Origin: Rhizobium laguerreae
Lineage (GTDB): Bacteria; Pseudomonadota; Alphaproteobacteria; Rhizobiales; Rhizobiaceae
Direction of reading: 5' to 3'
Assembly (NCBI RefSeq): GCF_002008165.1
Contig: NZ_MRDM01000010.1
Coordinates: 759,631-823,630 of the forward strand
DNA: 64,000 nucleotides
A program made the position numbers and the translations under genes. The notes beneath the pieces are model-generated. The model was not told the origin of the DNA. It made no database searches and was given only the letters and a program-made list of their open reading frames with translations. Of this stretch, positions 50,069-60,069 are shown piece after piece. Each line of letters begins with the position of its first letter. Position 1 is the stretch's first letter.

Positions 50069-50083
50069 TGAACAGACGAGTCA
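50069..50083. promoter_or_regulatory. Iron-responsive (IRO) operator of rirA
   Basis: TGAACAGACGAGTCA fits the TGA-N9-TCA core of the rhizobial IRO motif. It covers the predicted transcription start 11 bases before the rirA ATG, so RirA bound there would block its own gene. Confidence 0.6.
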
Positions 50084-50093
50084 GGAGAATGGC

Positions 50094-50576
50094 ATGCGGT
50101 TGACGAAGCAGACGAACTATGCGGTTCGCATGTTGATGTATTGTGCTGCCAACGACGGGCACTTGAGCCGGATTCCGGAAATCGCCAGGGCCTATGGCGT
50201 TTCCGAGCTCTTTCTTTTCAAGATCCTCCAGCCGCTGAACAAGGCGGGTCTGGTCGAAACCGTGCGCGGTCGCAACGGCGGCGTGCGCTTGGGCAAACCG
50301 GCCGCCGACATCAGTCTTTTCGACGTCGTTCGGGTGACGGAAGACAACTTCGCCATGGCCGAGTGCTTTGAGGATGACGGTGAGGTCGAATGCCCGCTGG
50401 TCGACAGCTGCGGTTTGAATTCGGCGCTGCGCAAGGCGCTCAACGCTTTCTTTGCCGTGCTGTCGGAATACTCCATCGACGACCTCGTCAAGGCGCGTCC
50501 GCAGATCAATTTCCTTCTCGGAATCACCGGCGAGCCGGCCTATCGCAAACCCGCGATCGTTGCCCCTGCCGCCTGA
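50094..50576 (+). CDS. rirA: Rhizobial iron regulator RirA (Rrf2 family)
   Basis: 160-residue Fe-S repressor that shuts off iron uptake genes when iron is plentiful. The whole sequence matches RirA as I remember it: MRLTKQTNYAVRMLMYCAAN, ELFLFKILQPLNKAGLVETV and GRNGGVRLGKPAADISLFDV. Cluster-ligand cysteines are C91, C100 and C106; I recall 91, 99 and 105 in characterised RirA, so this copy appears to have one extra residue in the loop (FEDDGEVE). The dpp operon follows, as in Sinorhizobium and R. leguminosarum. A strong terminator separates them. Confidence 0.95.
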   Translation: MRLTKQTNYAVRMLMYCAANDGHLSRIPEIARAYGVSELFLFKILQPLNKAGLVETVRGRNGGVRLGKPAADISLFDVVRVTEDNFAMAECFEDDGEVECPLVDSCGLNSALRKALNAFFAVLSEYSIDDLVKARPQINFLLGITGEPAYRKPAIVAPAA

Positions 50577-50600
50577 TCAAAAGACCAGGATGAACTTCTG

Positions 50601-50632
50601 AACCGCGGTTGCCCCCAGCAACCGCGGTTTTT
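50601..50632 (+). terminator. Rho-independent terminator of rirA
   Basis: AACCGCGGTTG (50601-50611) pairs with CAACCGCGGTT (50619-50629) across seven bases and ends in TTTTTG. Confidence 0.9.
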
Positions 50633-50916
50633 GTTTTTGCGGGCATCTCCTTGGCATCAGGAATACGGGGAAATGCCGGCTGCGTGTCGCGATGGGCGCG
50701 CTTTTATACCAAATGCGACAAAATTTCGTTCTTTTTTGTGCGAATATTTCCGAATGAGGCTGATTTTTGACGGAAAATTTCTAAAATTGTCCAGCTGGAA
50801 AAATTTTCTGCGTAGCCCGTTGCTTTCAGTAAATAAATATCGTTCCATCGAGCGTCGACCGAGATGGCAATCTACGGTCTCCAAACATCAAAAAAGAACA
50901 ACCGGGAAACAATATT
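50633..50916. promoter_or_regulatory. AT-rich upstream region of dppA
   Basis: About 280 bases between the rirA terminator and dppA, clearly AT-rich from 50706 to 50860 with repeated AAAATTT runs. No TGA-N9-TCA box was found near dppA by eye. No gene is supported on either strand. It should hold the dpp promoter, but no -35/-10 pair stands out. Confidence 0.4.
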
Positions 50917-52512
50917 ATGAAAAAGATCTCTGTCCTGCTGGCAGCGACGGCCCTGATTTCCGTCATGGCGACGTCGGCCTGGTCCAAGACCCTTGTTTAT
51001 TGCTCCGAGGGCTCGCCGGAAGGCTTCGACCCCAGCCTCTATACGGCAGGCACGACCTTCGACGCGTCGTCGCGCACAGTCTATAGCCGCCTCGTCGAAT
51101 TCAAGCATGGCGGGACCGAGATCGAGCCGGGCCTGGCCGATAGCTGGAGCGTTTCGGCCGACGGCACGGAATACACTTTCAAGCTTCATCCTGGCGTCAA
51201 GTTCCAGACTACCGACTTCTTCACGCCGACGCGCGATCTCAACGCCGACGACGTCATCTTCTCGTTCGAGCGTCAGCTCAAGTCTGACAATCCGTGGAAC
51301 AAGTATGTCGAGGGCGGTTCCTACGAATACGCGGCCGGCATGGGCTTTCCCGAGCTGATCAAGTCGATCGAGAAGGTCGATGACCTCACCGTCAAGTTTG
51401 TCCTCAATCATCCCGAAGCGCCGTTCCTCGCCGACCTGGCCATGGACTTCGCCTCGATCGTCTCCAAGGAATATGCCGACAAGCTTGCCGCCGACGGCAA
51501 GATGGCGCAGCTCAACCAGCAGCCGCTCGGCACCGGCCCGTTCACCTTCGTCGCCTACCAGCCGGATGCCGTCATCCGCTACAAGGCGAACGAAACCTAT
51601 TTCAAGGGCAAGGAAAAGATCGACGATCTGGTTTTCGCGATCACCTCTGATGCTGCCGTCCGCGCGCAGAAGCTGAAGGCCGGCGAATGCCACCTCATTC
51701 CCTATCCGAATGCGGCCGACGTCGCCGAACTCAAGAAGGACGAGAACCTGACCGTGCTCGAGCAGGCCGGCCTGAACGTTTCGTATCTCGCCTACAACAC
51801 CTTGATTGCTCCCTTCGACAAGGCCGAAGTCCGCAAGGCGCTGAACATGGCGATCAACAAGCAGGCGATCGTCGACGCCGTCTTCCAGGGTGCTGCGGCC
51901 GTTGCCAAGAACCCGATCCCGCCGACGATGTGGTCCTATAACGATGCCGTCGTAGACGACAAGTACGATCCCGATGCGTCGAAGAAGATGCTGGCAGATG
52001 CCGGCGTCAAGGATCTGAAGATGAAGATCTGGGCGATGCCGGTTTCGCGTCCGTACATGTTGAACGCGCGCCGCGCCGCAGAATTGATGCAGGCCGACTT
52101 GGCCAAGGTCGGCGTCGATGCGGAAATCGTCACCCATGAATGGGCCGAATATCTGAAGCTCTCGTCCGACAAGAATCGCGACGGTGCCGTCATCCTTGGC
52201 TGGACCGGCGACAACGGCGACCCTGACAACTTCATGGATACGTTGCTTGGCTGCGATGCTGTCGGCGGCAACAACCGCGCTCAGTGGTGCAACAAGGAAT
52301 TCGACGATCTGATGACGAAGGCCAAGCTGACGGCCGACGTCGCCGAGCGCACGAAGGCCTATGAGCAGGCTCAGCTGATCTTCAAGAAGGAAGCTCCCTG
52401 GAATACGATTAACCACTCATTGGTCTTCGTTCCGATGAGCAAGAAGGTCTCGGGCTTCTTCATGGACCCGCTCGGAATTCACCGCTTCGACGGTGTGGAC
52501 ATTTCCGAATAA
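50917..52512 (+). CDS. dppA: Dipeptide ABC transporter substrate-binding protein
   Basis: 531-residue periplasmic binding protein of family 5. A signal peptide spans residues 1-23 (ending SAWS), and the mature protein opens KTLVYCSEGSPEGFDPSLYT, the DppA hallmark. It captures dipeptides; in R. leguminosarum the Dpp system also takes up delta-aminolevulinic acid and helps haem uptake, as I recall. First gene of dppABCDF. A very strong stem-loop follows it. The rirA gene upstream has its own terminator, so iron control of dpp is not shown. Confidence 0.93.
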   Translation: MKKISVLLAATALISVMATSAWSKTLVYCSEGSPEGFDPSLYTAGTTFDASSRTVYSRLVEFKHGGTEIEPGLADSWSVSADGTEYTFKLHPGVKFQTTDFFTPTRDLNADDVIFSFERQLKSDNPWNKYVEGGSYEYAAGMGFPELIKSIEKVDDLTVKFVLNHPEAPFLADLAMDFASIVSKEYADKLAADGKMAQLNQQPLGTGPFTFVAYQPDAVIRYKANETYFKGKEKIDDLVFAITSDAAVRAQKLKAGECHLIPYPNAADVAELKKDENLTVLEQAGLNVSYLAYNTLIAPFDKAEVRKALNMAINKQAIVDAVFQGAAAVAKNPIPPTMWSYNDAVVDDKYDPDASKKMLADAGVKDLKMKIWAMPVSRPYMLNARRAAELMQADLAKVGVDAEIVTHEWAEYLKLSSDKNRDGAVILGWTGDNGDPDNFMDTLLGCDAVGGNNRAQWCNKEFDDLMTKAKLTADVAERTKAYEQAQLIFKKEAPWNTINHSLVFVPMSKKVSGFFMDPLGIHRFDGVDISE

Positions 52513-52530
52513 TAAAAAATCTGTAAACTG

Positions 52531-52579
52531 CCCGGTCAACGCCGGGTGCGGCCGGCGGTCAGGTTCCCCTGACCGCCGG
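52531..52579 (+). promoter_or_regulatory. Intercistronic stem-loops between dppA and dppB
   Basis: CCCGG/CCGGG (52531-52546) is followed by a perfect 12-bp stem, CCGGCGGTCAGG (52552-52563) with CCTGACCGCCGG (52568-52579), loop TTCC. No T-run follows. This is probably partial termination or mRNA protection favouring dppA. Confidence 0.75.
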
Positions 52580-52599
52580 AAACTATTGGAAAACCTGCT

Positions 52600-53604
52600 A
52601 TGTTGCGTTTTTTCATCGGCCGCCTCGCGGTGCTGATCCCGACATTCCTTGGCGTTTCGCTGATAGCCTTCTCGTTCATCCGCATGATCCCCGGCGACCC
52701 CGTCATGCTTTTGTCGGGTGAACGTGTGATGGCGCCGGAACGTCACGCCCAGATCATGCACGATCTCGGTTTCGACCGGCCCATATATGTGCAGTATTTC
52801 GATTATCTCGGAAAAGTGCTGCAAGGCGATCTCGGCACCTCGATCGTCACCAAGCGGCCCGTTCTCGGCGAGTTCTTCACATTGTTCCCGGCAACACTGG
52901 AGCTTTCGCTCTGTGCCATCATTATCGCCGTCTGTCTTGGCGTGCCCGCCGGCGTCTTTGCGGCCGTCAAGCGAGGCACGTGGTTCGATCAGAGCGTGAT
53001 GGGAGTTGCCCTCATCGGTTATTCCATGCCGATTTTCTGGTGGGGTCTGCTGCTCATCATCTTCTTCTCCGGCTATCTCGGCTGGACGCCGGTTTCCGGC
53101 CGCATCTCGCTGATGTATTTCTTCAAGCCGGTCACCGGATTCATGCTCGTCGACAGCCTGCTGTCGGGCCAGAAGGGAGCCTTCGCCTCGGCCGTCAGCT
53201 ACCTCATTCTGCCGACCATCGTGTTGGCAACCATCCCGCTCGCCGTCATCGCACGCCAGACGCGTTCGGCGATGCTCGAAGTGTTGGGCGAGGACTATGT
53301 CCGGACCGCACGCTCCAAAGGCTTGAAGCCGCTGCGCGTCGTCGGCGTGCATGCGCTGCGCAATGCGATGATCCCTGTCATCACCACGATCGGTCTGCAG
53401 ATCGGCGTTCTTCTTGCCGGCGCCATCCTCACCGAGACGATCTTCTCCTGGCCAGGTATCGGCAAATGGATGGTCGATTCGGTCTTCAAGCGCGATTACG
53501 CCGTCGTCCAGGGCGGCCTTCTGCTGATCGCGGGCGTCATCATGCTGGTCAATCTGATTGTTGATGTTCTCTATGGCTTCATCAATCCGCGCATTCGTCA
53601 TTAG
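52600..53604 (+). CDS. dppB: Dipeptide ABC transporter permease DppB
   Basis: 334-residue inner-membrane permease. MLRFFIGRLAVLIPTFLGVSL at the N-terminus (given in part) and the SFIRMIPGDPVM segment are typical of DppB. Six membrane segments are apparent; the ATPase-contact loop reads EDYVRTARSKGLKPLRVVG. It pairs with DppC. Starts 87 bases after dppA, past the hairpin; dppC follows after 9 bases. Confidence 0.93.
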   Translation: MLRFFIGRLAVLIPTFLGVSLIAFSFIRMIPGDPVMLLSGERVMAPERHAQIMHDLGFDRPIYVQYFDYLGKVLQGDLGTSIVTKRPVLGEFFTLFPATLELSLCAIIIAVCLGVPAGVFAAVKRGTWFDQSVMGVALIGYSMPIFWWGLLLIIFFSGYLGWTPVSGRISLMYFFKPVTGFMLVDSLLSGQKGAFASAVSYLILPTIVLATIPLAVIARQTRSAMLEVLGEDYVRTARSKGLKPLRVVGVHALRNAMIPVITTIGLQIGVLLAGAILTETIFSWPGIGKWMVDSVFKRDYAVVQGGLLLIAGVIMLVNLIVDVLYGFINPRIRH

Positions 53605-53613
53605 GAGCGGTCC

Positions 53614-54504
53614 ATGAGCACGGTCACCGTCAAAACCGGCCAGCCATCCGCTCTTGCGGAGTTCTGGCATTATTTCTCCCGCAACAAGGGCGCCGTCATC
53701 GGCCTCGTGGTGTTCAGCATCATCCTGGTCGTTGCAGTCCTTGCGCCGCTCTTTGCGCCACATCAGCCGAACGAGCAGAACCGCCAGGTGCTGCTGGCCG
53801 TACCGTTCTGGATGGAGGCGGGCAGCGCCTCCTACCCGCTCGGAACGGATGCCGTCGGCCGCGACATCCTCTCGCGCCTCATCTACGGCGCGCGGTTCTC
53901 GCTCTTCATCGGCGTCGTCGTCGTCACGCTTTCGGTCATTTCGGGAGTCCTGATCGGGCTCGTTGCCGGATTTTTCCGCGGTAAGATCGATACGGCAATC
54001 ATGCGCCTAATGGACATCATCCTGGCCTTCCCGTCGCTGCTGTTGGCTCTCGTGCTGGTGGCCGTGCTCGGGCCTGGCCTCACCAACGCGATGATCGCGA
54101 TTTCGCTGGTCAACCAGCCGCATTTCGTCCGGCTGACGCGGGCCTCAGTCATTTCAGAGCGGGAGAAGGAATATGTGATCGCCTCGCGTGTCGCCGGTGC
54201 CGGCACCTTCCGGTTAATGTTCAAGACGATCCTGCCAAACTGTCTTGGGCCACTGATCGTTCAGGCGACGCTCGCTTTCTCGGCGGCAATTCTCGATGCC
54301 GCCGCCCTCGGCTTTCTCGGCATGGGCGCCCAGCCGCCGACACCCGAATGGGGGACAATGCTGGCCGAATCCCGTGAGTTCATCTCGCGCGCCTGGTGGG
54401 TGGTGACATTCCCGGGTCTTGCCATCCTCATTACCGTTCTCGCCATCAACCTGATGGGTGACGGCTTGCGCGACGCGCTCGATCCCAAACTGAAGAGGTC
54501 GTGA
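53614..54504 (+). CDS. dppC: Dipeptide ABC transporter permease DppC
   Basis: 296-residue permease partner of DppB. The opening AEFWHYFSRNKGAVIGLVVF and the motif HPLGTDAVGRD-like stretch (YPLGTDAVGRDILSRL) are characteristic. The coupling loop reads KEYVIASRVAGAGTFRLMF. Its stop codon overlaps the dppD start by one base (TGATG), a sign of translational coupling. Confidence 0.93.
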   Translation: MSTVTVKTGQPSALAEFWHYFSRNKGAVIGLVVFSIILVVAVLAPLFAPHQPNEQNRQVLLAVPFWMEAGSASYPLGTDAVGRDILSRLIYGARFSLFIGVVVVTLSVISGVLIGLVAGFFRGKIDTAIMRLMDIILAFPSLLLALVLVAVLGPGLTNAMIAISLVNQPHFVRLTRASVISEREKEYVIASRVAGAGTFRLMFKTILPNCLGPLIVQATLAFSAAILDAAALGFLGMGAQPPTPEWGTMLAESREFISRAWWVVTFPGLAILITVLAINLMGDGLRDALDPKLKRS

Positions 54505-55516
54505 TGTCACTCCTCGAGATTGAAAATCTGACGGTCGAATTCCAGACCTCTTCCGGTCTCTTCCGCGCCGTCGACGGCGTGTCTCTTGCCTGCGACAAGG
54601 GCGAGATCCTGTCGGTCGTCGGCGAATCCGGCTCGGGTAAATCCGTGGCCATGCTGGCCCTGATGGGGCTTTTGCCCTGGACGGCGAAGATCACCGCCGA
54701 CCGCATGCAGTTCGACGGCAAGGATCTGCGCGGTATCTCCGCCCGCCAGCGCCGCAGGATCATCGGCAAGGATATGGCGATGATCTTCCAGGAGCCGATG
54801 TCGAGCCTCAATCCGTGCTTCACGGTCGGTTTCCAGCTCGGCGAGACCCTGCGCTTTCATATGGGCCTCAACCGCAAGGAGCGCCGCGAACGCTCTATCG
54901 AGCTCCTGAACCTCGTCGGCATTCCGGCCCCGGAAGACCGCCTGTCGAACTTCCCGCATCAGATGTCTGGTGGCATGAGCCAGCGCGTCATGATCGCCAT
55001 GGCGCTCGCCTGCAATCCGAAGCTCCTGATCGCCGACGAGCCGACGACAGCGCTCGACGTGACGATCCAGGCGCAAATCCTCGATCTGCTCGTGCGTCTG
55101 CAGAAGGAGCACGGCATGGCGCTGGTGTTGATCACCCACGACATGGGTGTCGTTGCTGAAACCGCCGAGCGCGTGCAGGTACAATATGCCGGCCAGAAGG
55201 TCGAGGAGCAGCCGGTGAGGGCGCTGTTTCGCGATCCGCATCATCCCTATACGGCAGCTCTGCTCGCCGCCCTGCCGGAACGCGCCAAGGTCGGCCAGCG
55301 TCTGCCCTCGATCGCCGGTGTCGTTCCCGGCCAGCACGGCCGCCCGACGGGCTGTCTCTTCGCGCCGCGCTGCGGTTATGCCACGGTCGAATGCGATCGC
55401 GGCGTGGTGCGCCAGGGCCCGGAGCTCGGCCAGGCTTTGTGCAATTATCCATTGAAGGACGGCAAGCCGCTGGGGCATCCCGGTGTCATCGCCGTTGAAA
55501 CTGCAGGAGACCTGGT

Positions 55517-55520
<4 letters not shown>
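54504..55520 (+). CDS. dppD: Dipeptide ABC transporter ATP-binding protein DppD
   Basis: 338-residue ATPase. Walker [10 protein letters not shown] lies near residue 40, the signature is [16 protein letters not shown], and Walker B is [13 protein letters not shown]. The C-terminal oligopeptide-transporter extension contains [16 protein letters not shown], a cysteine cluster that in some DppD proteins holds an Fe-S cluster. The ATG at 54504 fits better than the GTG one codon earlier. It ends with an ATGA overlap with dppF. Confidence 0.92.
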
Positions 55521-56470
<950 letters not shown>

Positions 56471-56496
56471 GCGGGAAGATAAGCTGAGGAGTAAAC

Positions 56497-57036
56497 ATGC
56501 CGGATGAGCAGATGAACAGGCCTCATGCGATCATCGTCATGGGGGTCAGCGGCTGCGGTAAATCCTCCGTCGGCGAGAAGCTTGCCGAAGCGCTGCGCCT
56601 GGCCTTCGTCGAAGGCGATGCGCTTCATCCCGCCGCCAATGTCGAGAAGATGTCGAAGGGCATTCCGCTGACCGATGAGGACCGGATGCCCTGGCTCGAC
56701 CGCATCGGCGAAGACATCAAGGCCTCGCTGGAAAAGAGCGAGGGCATCATCGTTTCCTGCTCGGCACTGAAGCGCATCTATCGCGACAGGCTACGGGCCG
56801 CTGCCGGCGGCAATCTGTTCTTCGTTTATCTCGAAGGTTCCAGAGCGCTGCTGATGAGGCGTATGGCCGAGCGCAAGGGACATTTCATGCCGGTCTCGTT
56901 GCTCGATAGCCAGCTGGCCACACTTGAGGTGCCGACAGGCGAGCAAGGTGTCGTCACCGTCGATATCGACGACACGGTAGAAGGCATTGCGACAAAGGCC
57001 TTTAAAGGCCTTGCCGCGCTCGGTGTTACGGGTTGA
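56497..57036 (+). CDS. gntK: Gluconokinase
   Basis: 179-residue kinase that phosphorylates gluconate to 6-phosphogluconate, feeding the Entner-Doudoroff pathway at Edd. The P-loop GVSGCGKSS lies near residue 17; EGDALHPAANVEKMSKGIPL and DEDRMPWL are GntK hallmarks. The ATG has GAGGAG at good spacing. It is only 26 bases after dppF, so it may be cotranscribed with dpp although the functions differ. Its last 11 bases overlap the convergent DadA-like gene. Confidence 0.92.
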   Translation: MPDEQMNRPHAIIVMGVSGCGKSSVGEKLAEALRLAFVEGDALHPAANVEKMSKGIPLTDEDRMPWLDRIGEDIKASLEKSEGIIVSCSALKRIYRDRLRAAAGGNLFFVYLEGSRALLMRRMAERKGHFMPVSLLDSQLATLEVPTGEQGVVTVDIDDTVEGIATKAFKGLAALGVTG

Positions 57037-58273
57037 AACGCTGCGGCGAATAGGCCGCGATATCGATGAACGGCGTTTCGCCGGTGATGACTTCGGCAAG
57101 CACACGGCCGGTCACCGGCCCGAGCGTCAGGCCGTGATGGGCATGGCCGAAGGCAAACCACAGGCCCTGATGGCGCGGCGCCTTGCCGATGATCGGCATC
57201 ATGTCTGGCGTGCAGGGTCGCGCACCCATCCAAGGCTCGGGATCGAGCCTGCCTCCGAGCGGGAAGATCGTGCGGGCCACGGCTTCGGCGCGGTCGAGCT
57301 GGACCGGCGTCTTCGGCGCATCGAGCGTTGCAAACTCCGCCCCTGTCGTCAGCCGGATGCCGCGGTTCATCGGCGCAAGGAGATAGCCGCGCTCGGCATC
57401 GAGCGTCCAGTTGTTGAGCACGGCATTGCCCTCAGTGGCATAATGCATGTGATAGCCGCGCTTGACGCCGAGCGGGAAGGAATAGCCGAGCCGGCGCGTC
57501 GCAACGGCCGCCCAGGGGCCGAGCGCTAAAACCGCATCCTCGGCTTCGAGCGGACCTTCCGCCGTCATGATCTTCCAGCCGGAGCCGAACGGACCGAGCG
57601 AGGCGGCATCACCCGTGACGAACCGGCCGCCAAGGCTTTCGAAATAGCGGCGATAGGCCGATGTCAGCGCATGCGGGTCGAGCACCGACCAGGGATCGCG
57701 CCAGTGGATGCCGCCAGCAAAATCGCCGGTCATATGAGGTTCCATGCGGGCGATATCGGCCGGAGTCAGGCTGTCATACTCCACGCCGAATTCATTCTGC
57801 CAAAGTGCTGCCTCTGCAAGAGCGCCGTCCCGCTTGGCTTCAGTGCGGAAAATCTTCATCCAGCCGTCCTTGCGGATCAGCCCTTCGGCCTGCGACGCTT
57901 CGATCAGATCCTTATGTTCGACGATCGAATTTTCGATCAGCGGCGCATAGGCCCGGGTGATGATCGCGTGGCGCCGCGCATCGGAGTTCCACCAGTAGCG
58001 GGCGAGAAAGGCGATCTGGCTCGGCAGCGTGCGCAGGTGATAATGCGCGTCGATGCGGTTATTCAGCGCATAGCGCAGCAAGAGCCCGAGCTGCTGGGGA
58101 AAGCCGTAGGGTGCCACACCTTCGCGCTGGATCAGGCCGGCATTGCCGAAGGAGGTTTCGCTGCCCGGATCCTTGCGGTCGATCAGCGTCACCTGCCGGC
58201 CGCGCCGCTGAAGATGGATGGCCGTGGAAACCCCGACAATGCCGGCGCCGAGCACGATTGCGTTCTTCGTCAT
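57026..58273 (-). CDS. FAD-dependent D-amino acid dehydrogenase-like oxidoreductase
   Basis: 415-residue DAO-family flavoprotein of the DadA group. The FAD fingerprint is AIVLGAGIVGVSTAIHLQRRG at the N-terminus (in part), followed by SETSFGNAGLIQ, which is typical of DadA. The C-terminal GARPCTPDMMPIIG and FGHAHHGLTLGPVTGRV also fit. DadA oxidises D-amino acids and passes electrons to the respiratory chain, but this family also includes other amine oxidases. No alanine racemase gene is adjacent. Converges on gntK with an 11-base overlap. Confidence 0.78.
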   Translation of the reverse strand: MTKNAIVLGAGIVGVSTAIHLQRRGRQVTLIDRKDPGSETSFGNAGLIQREGVAPYGFPQQLGLLLRYALNNRIDAHYHLRTLPSQIAFLARYWWNSDARRHAIITRAYAPLIENSIVEHKDLIEASQAEGLIRKDGWMKIFRTEAKRDGALAEAALWQNEFGVEYDSLTPADIARMEPHMTGDFAGGIHWRDPWSVLDPHALTSAYRRYFESLGGRFVTGDAASLGPFGSGWKIMTAEGPLEAEDAVLALGPWAAVATRRLGYSFPLGVKRGYHMHYATEGNAVLNNWTLDAERGYLLAPMNRGIRLTTGAEFATLDAPKTPVQLDRAEAVARTIFPLGGRLDPEPWMGARPCTPDMMPIIGKAPRHQGLWFAFGHAHHGLTLGPVTGRVLAEVITGETPFIDIAAYSPQRFNP

Positions 58274-58348
58274 TTCCGCTTGAATTCCGCTTTGTTTATC
58301 GGGTGAAAATGCCCGCGCCGATACTGCGACGCAAACGAAAAATCGCTT

Positions 58349-58852
58349 TCATTTCAAAATCATTGCGCTTTTCAGTACGGCATTTTCAGCCTTCACACGG
58401 ATATAGAGGATAAGCGCGTTGAGAACGGAAAAGACAATCGCGTAAAACGGCAGGCCGAAGGCGAGGGGAAGGGCGGCGATTTCGCCGACGACGATCGCGT
58501 AGTTCGGATGGCGGAGGAAGCGATAGGGCCCGGATCTGACGAGCGGCGCGCCGGGCAGGACGATGATGCGCGTCGTCCAGCGGTCTTTCAGCGTCGCCAG
58601 CACCCAGAGCCGCAGAGCCTGCAGCCCCATGAACACCAGAAACCAGAAGAGCGCGACAGGCCTGCCCGGTGCAGTGAGCCAAAGGCCGATAATCCAGCCG
58701 GCATGCAGCGCCACCATGACGGGATAATGCTCGGGTGCGACCTCTCTGGCGCCTCTGGCAAGAAGCGCTGCCGTGTTGCGCCGGGCGAGCACAAGTTCCC
58801 CCAGCCGCTGCAGCGTCACGAAGGCAAGGAGCGCGATCGACAGCCACATCAT
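58349..58852 (-). CDS. Isoprenylcysteine methyltransferase-like membrane protein, partner of the polyketide synthase
   Basis: 167-residue multi-pass membrane protein of the ICMT family. LVLARRNTAALLARGAREVAPEHYP near the N-terminus (in part) and GPYRFLRHPNYAIVVGEIAALPL are the family's SAM-binding and substrate region. Its ATG overlaps the polyketide synthase stop (ATGA). In Streptomyces the srs cluster pairs a type III synthase with an ICMT-like enzyme that O-methylates phenolic lipids, so the same job is inferred here. Confidence 0.75.
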   Translation of the reverse strand: MMWLSIALLAFVTLQRLGELVLARRNTAALLARGAREVAPEHYPVMVALHAGWIIGLWLTAPGRPVALFWFLVFMGLQALRLWVLATLKDRWTTRIIVLPGAPLVRSGPYRFLRHPNYAIVVGEIAALPLAFGLPFYAIVFSVLNALILYIRVKAENAVLKSAMILK

Positions 58853-59901
58853 GCGACCCTCCTGAGCGTCACGCAGCTGGCCGAAAAGCCCGGCCCCATG
58901 GCGATCATCGCGGCGCGCGCCGGCAACCCGGCGCGGAGCGCCCGCTCCAGCACGAAGAGGATGGTCGGCGAGGACATGTTGCCGTATTCGGCAAGCACGG
59001 CCCGCTCGTGATCCAACGTGCCCGGCACCATCGAAAGCGCGCTCTCCATTGCGGCCAGCACCTTCGTGCCGCCGGGATGGCAGATGAAGCGGTCGATATC
59101 CTCCACCCTCAGCCCGTTTCGTGCCAGAATGGCCTTTACCGCCGGGCCGAGCTCCTTTTCGGCAAAGGGCGGTAGCGATTGCGCCAGCACGATGCCGAAG
59201 CCGCCGTCATCGATCTTCCAGCCCATGATATCGAGCGTGTCGGGAAAAAGATGCTCGCCGGTCGATTCTACCTCCGCCAGCCCGCCTTCGCCTGATCGCA
59301 GCACGCAGGCGGCCGCGCCGTCGCCAAAAAGCGCCGTCGCGATGATGTTCGGCCGCGTCAGCTCGTCCAGCCGGAAGGCCAGCGTGCAAAGCTCGATCGA
59401 GACGAAAAGCACAACAGTGCCCGGCCGGCTTCGCGCCAGCCGCGAGGCGATCGCAAAGCCTGACACGCCGGCGGCACAGCCGAGCCCGAAGACCGGCACG
59501 CGTTCGATGTCGGGTCTGAAACCCATCCGGCCGGCTAGCTGCGCATCAAGGCTCGGCGTCGTAAAACCGGTGGAGGAGACCGTCACGACACAGTCGACAT
59601 CGCCGGCCTCAAGCCCTGCCTGGCGAAGGGCAGAGGCGGCAGCCTCGACGAAAAGCCCGCCTGCCACCTCTGCAAAGGCCTGCATCCGGTCGTGCCAGCC
59701 ATGCGGCTCGTCGAACCAGGCAAGCGGGCGCGCCGCATGGCGCTTTTCGATGCCGGCGCTGTCGAAGACGCGGGCAAGATGGCGGAAATCCTCGAAGCGG
59801 TCGGCAAACAGCCGGGCCGAGGCTTCGACCGCCTGTTTTTGGAAAATGACATGTTCGGGTGTGGCAACGGCGAGGCTGACGAGTTTGACGGTGTCGGTCA
59901 C
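58849..59901 (-). CDS. Type III polyketide synthase (chalcone/stilbene synthase family)
   Basis: 350-residue homodimeric ketosynthase-like enzyme that extends an acyl-CoA starter with malonyl-CoA. The catalytic triad is visible: C142 in VFGLGCAAG, H275 in FICHPGGTK and N308 in EYGNMSSP. The start is GTG at 59901, with AAGGAG seven bases upstream. Bacterial relatives make alkylresorcinols or alkylpyrones from long-chain acyl-CoA. The coupled ICMT-like gene and a flavoprotein gene downstream resemble the synthase-methyltransferase-oxygenase sets of phenolic-lipid clusters. The product is not predictable from sequence. Confidence 0.88.
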   Translation of the reverse strand: MTDTVKLVSLAVATPEHVIFQKQAVEASARLFADRFEDFRHLARVFDSAGIEKRHAARPLAWFDEPHGWHDRMQAFAEVAGGLFVEAAASALRQAGLEAGDVDCVVTVSSTGFTTPSLDAQLAGRMGFRPDIERVPVFGLGCAAGVSGFAIASRLARSRPGTVVLFVSIELCTLAFRLDELTRPNIIATALFGDGAAACVLRSGEGGLAEVESTGEHLFPDTLDIMGWKIDDGGFGIVLAQSLPPFAEKELGPAVKAILARNGLRVEDIDRFICHPGGTKVLAAMESALSMVPGTLDHERAVLAEYGNMSSPTILFVLERALRAGLPARAAMIAMGPGFSASCVTLRRVA

Positions 59902-60069
59902 AGAATTCTCCTTGTCCCTCCGGCGGAACGGAGGAAAACACGCGGACGCCCAAATTATTCAGCTCTGAAGCTTCACGAAAGGGTGAAGAAAGAAATGCAA
60001 GCGGCAGCCGAATAAATCGGGATGCAGCGGTGTTCTCTCGTCGCAACGTCACTTCCGAGGAGTTTCCCC

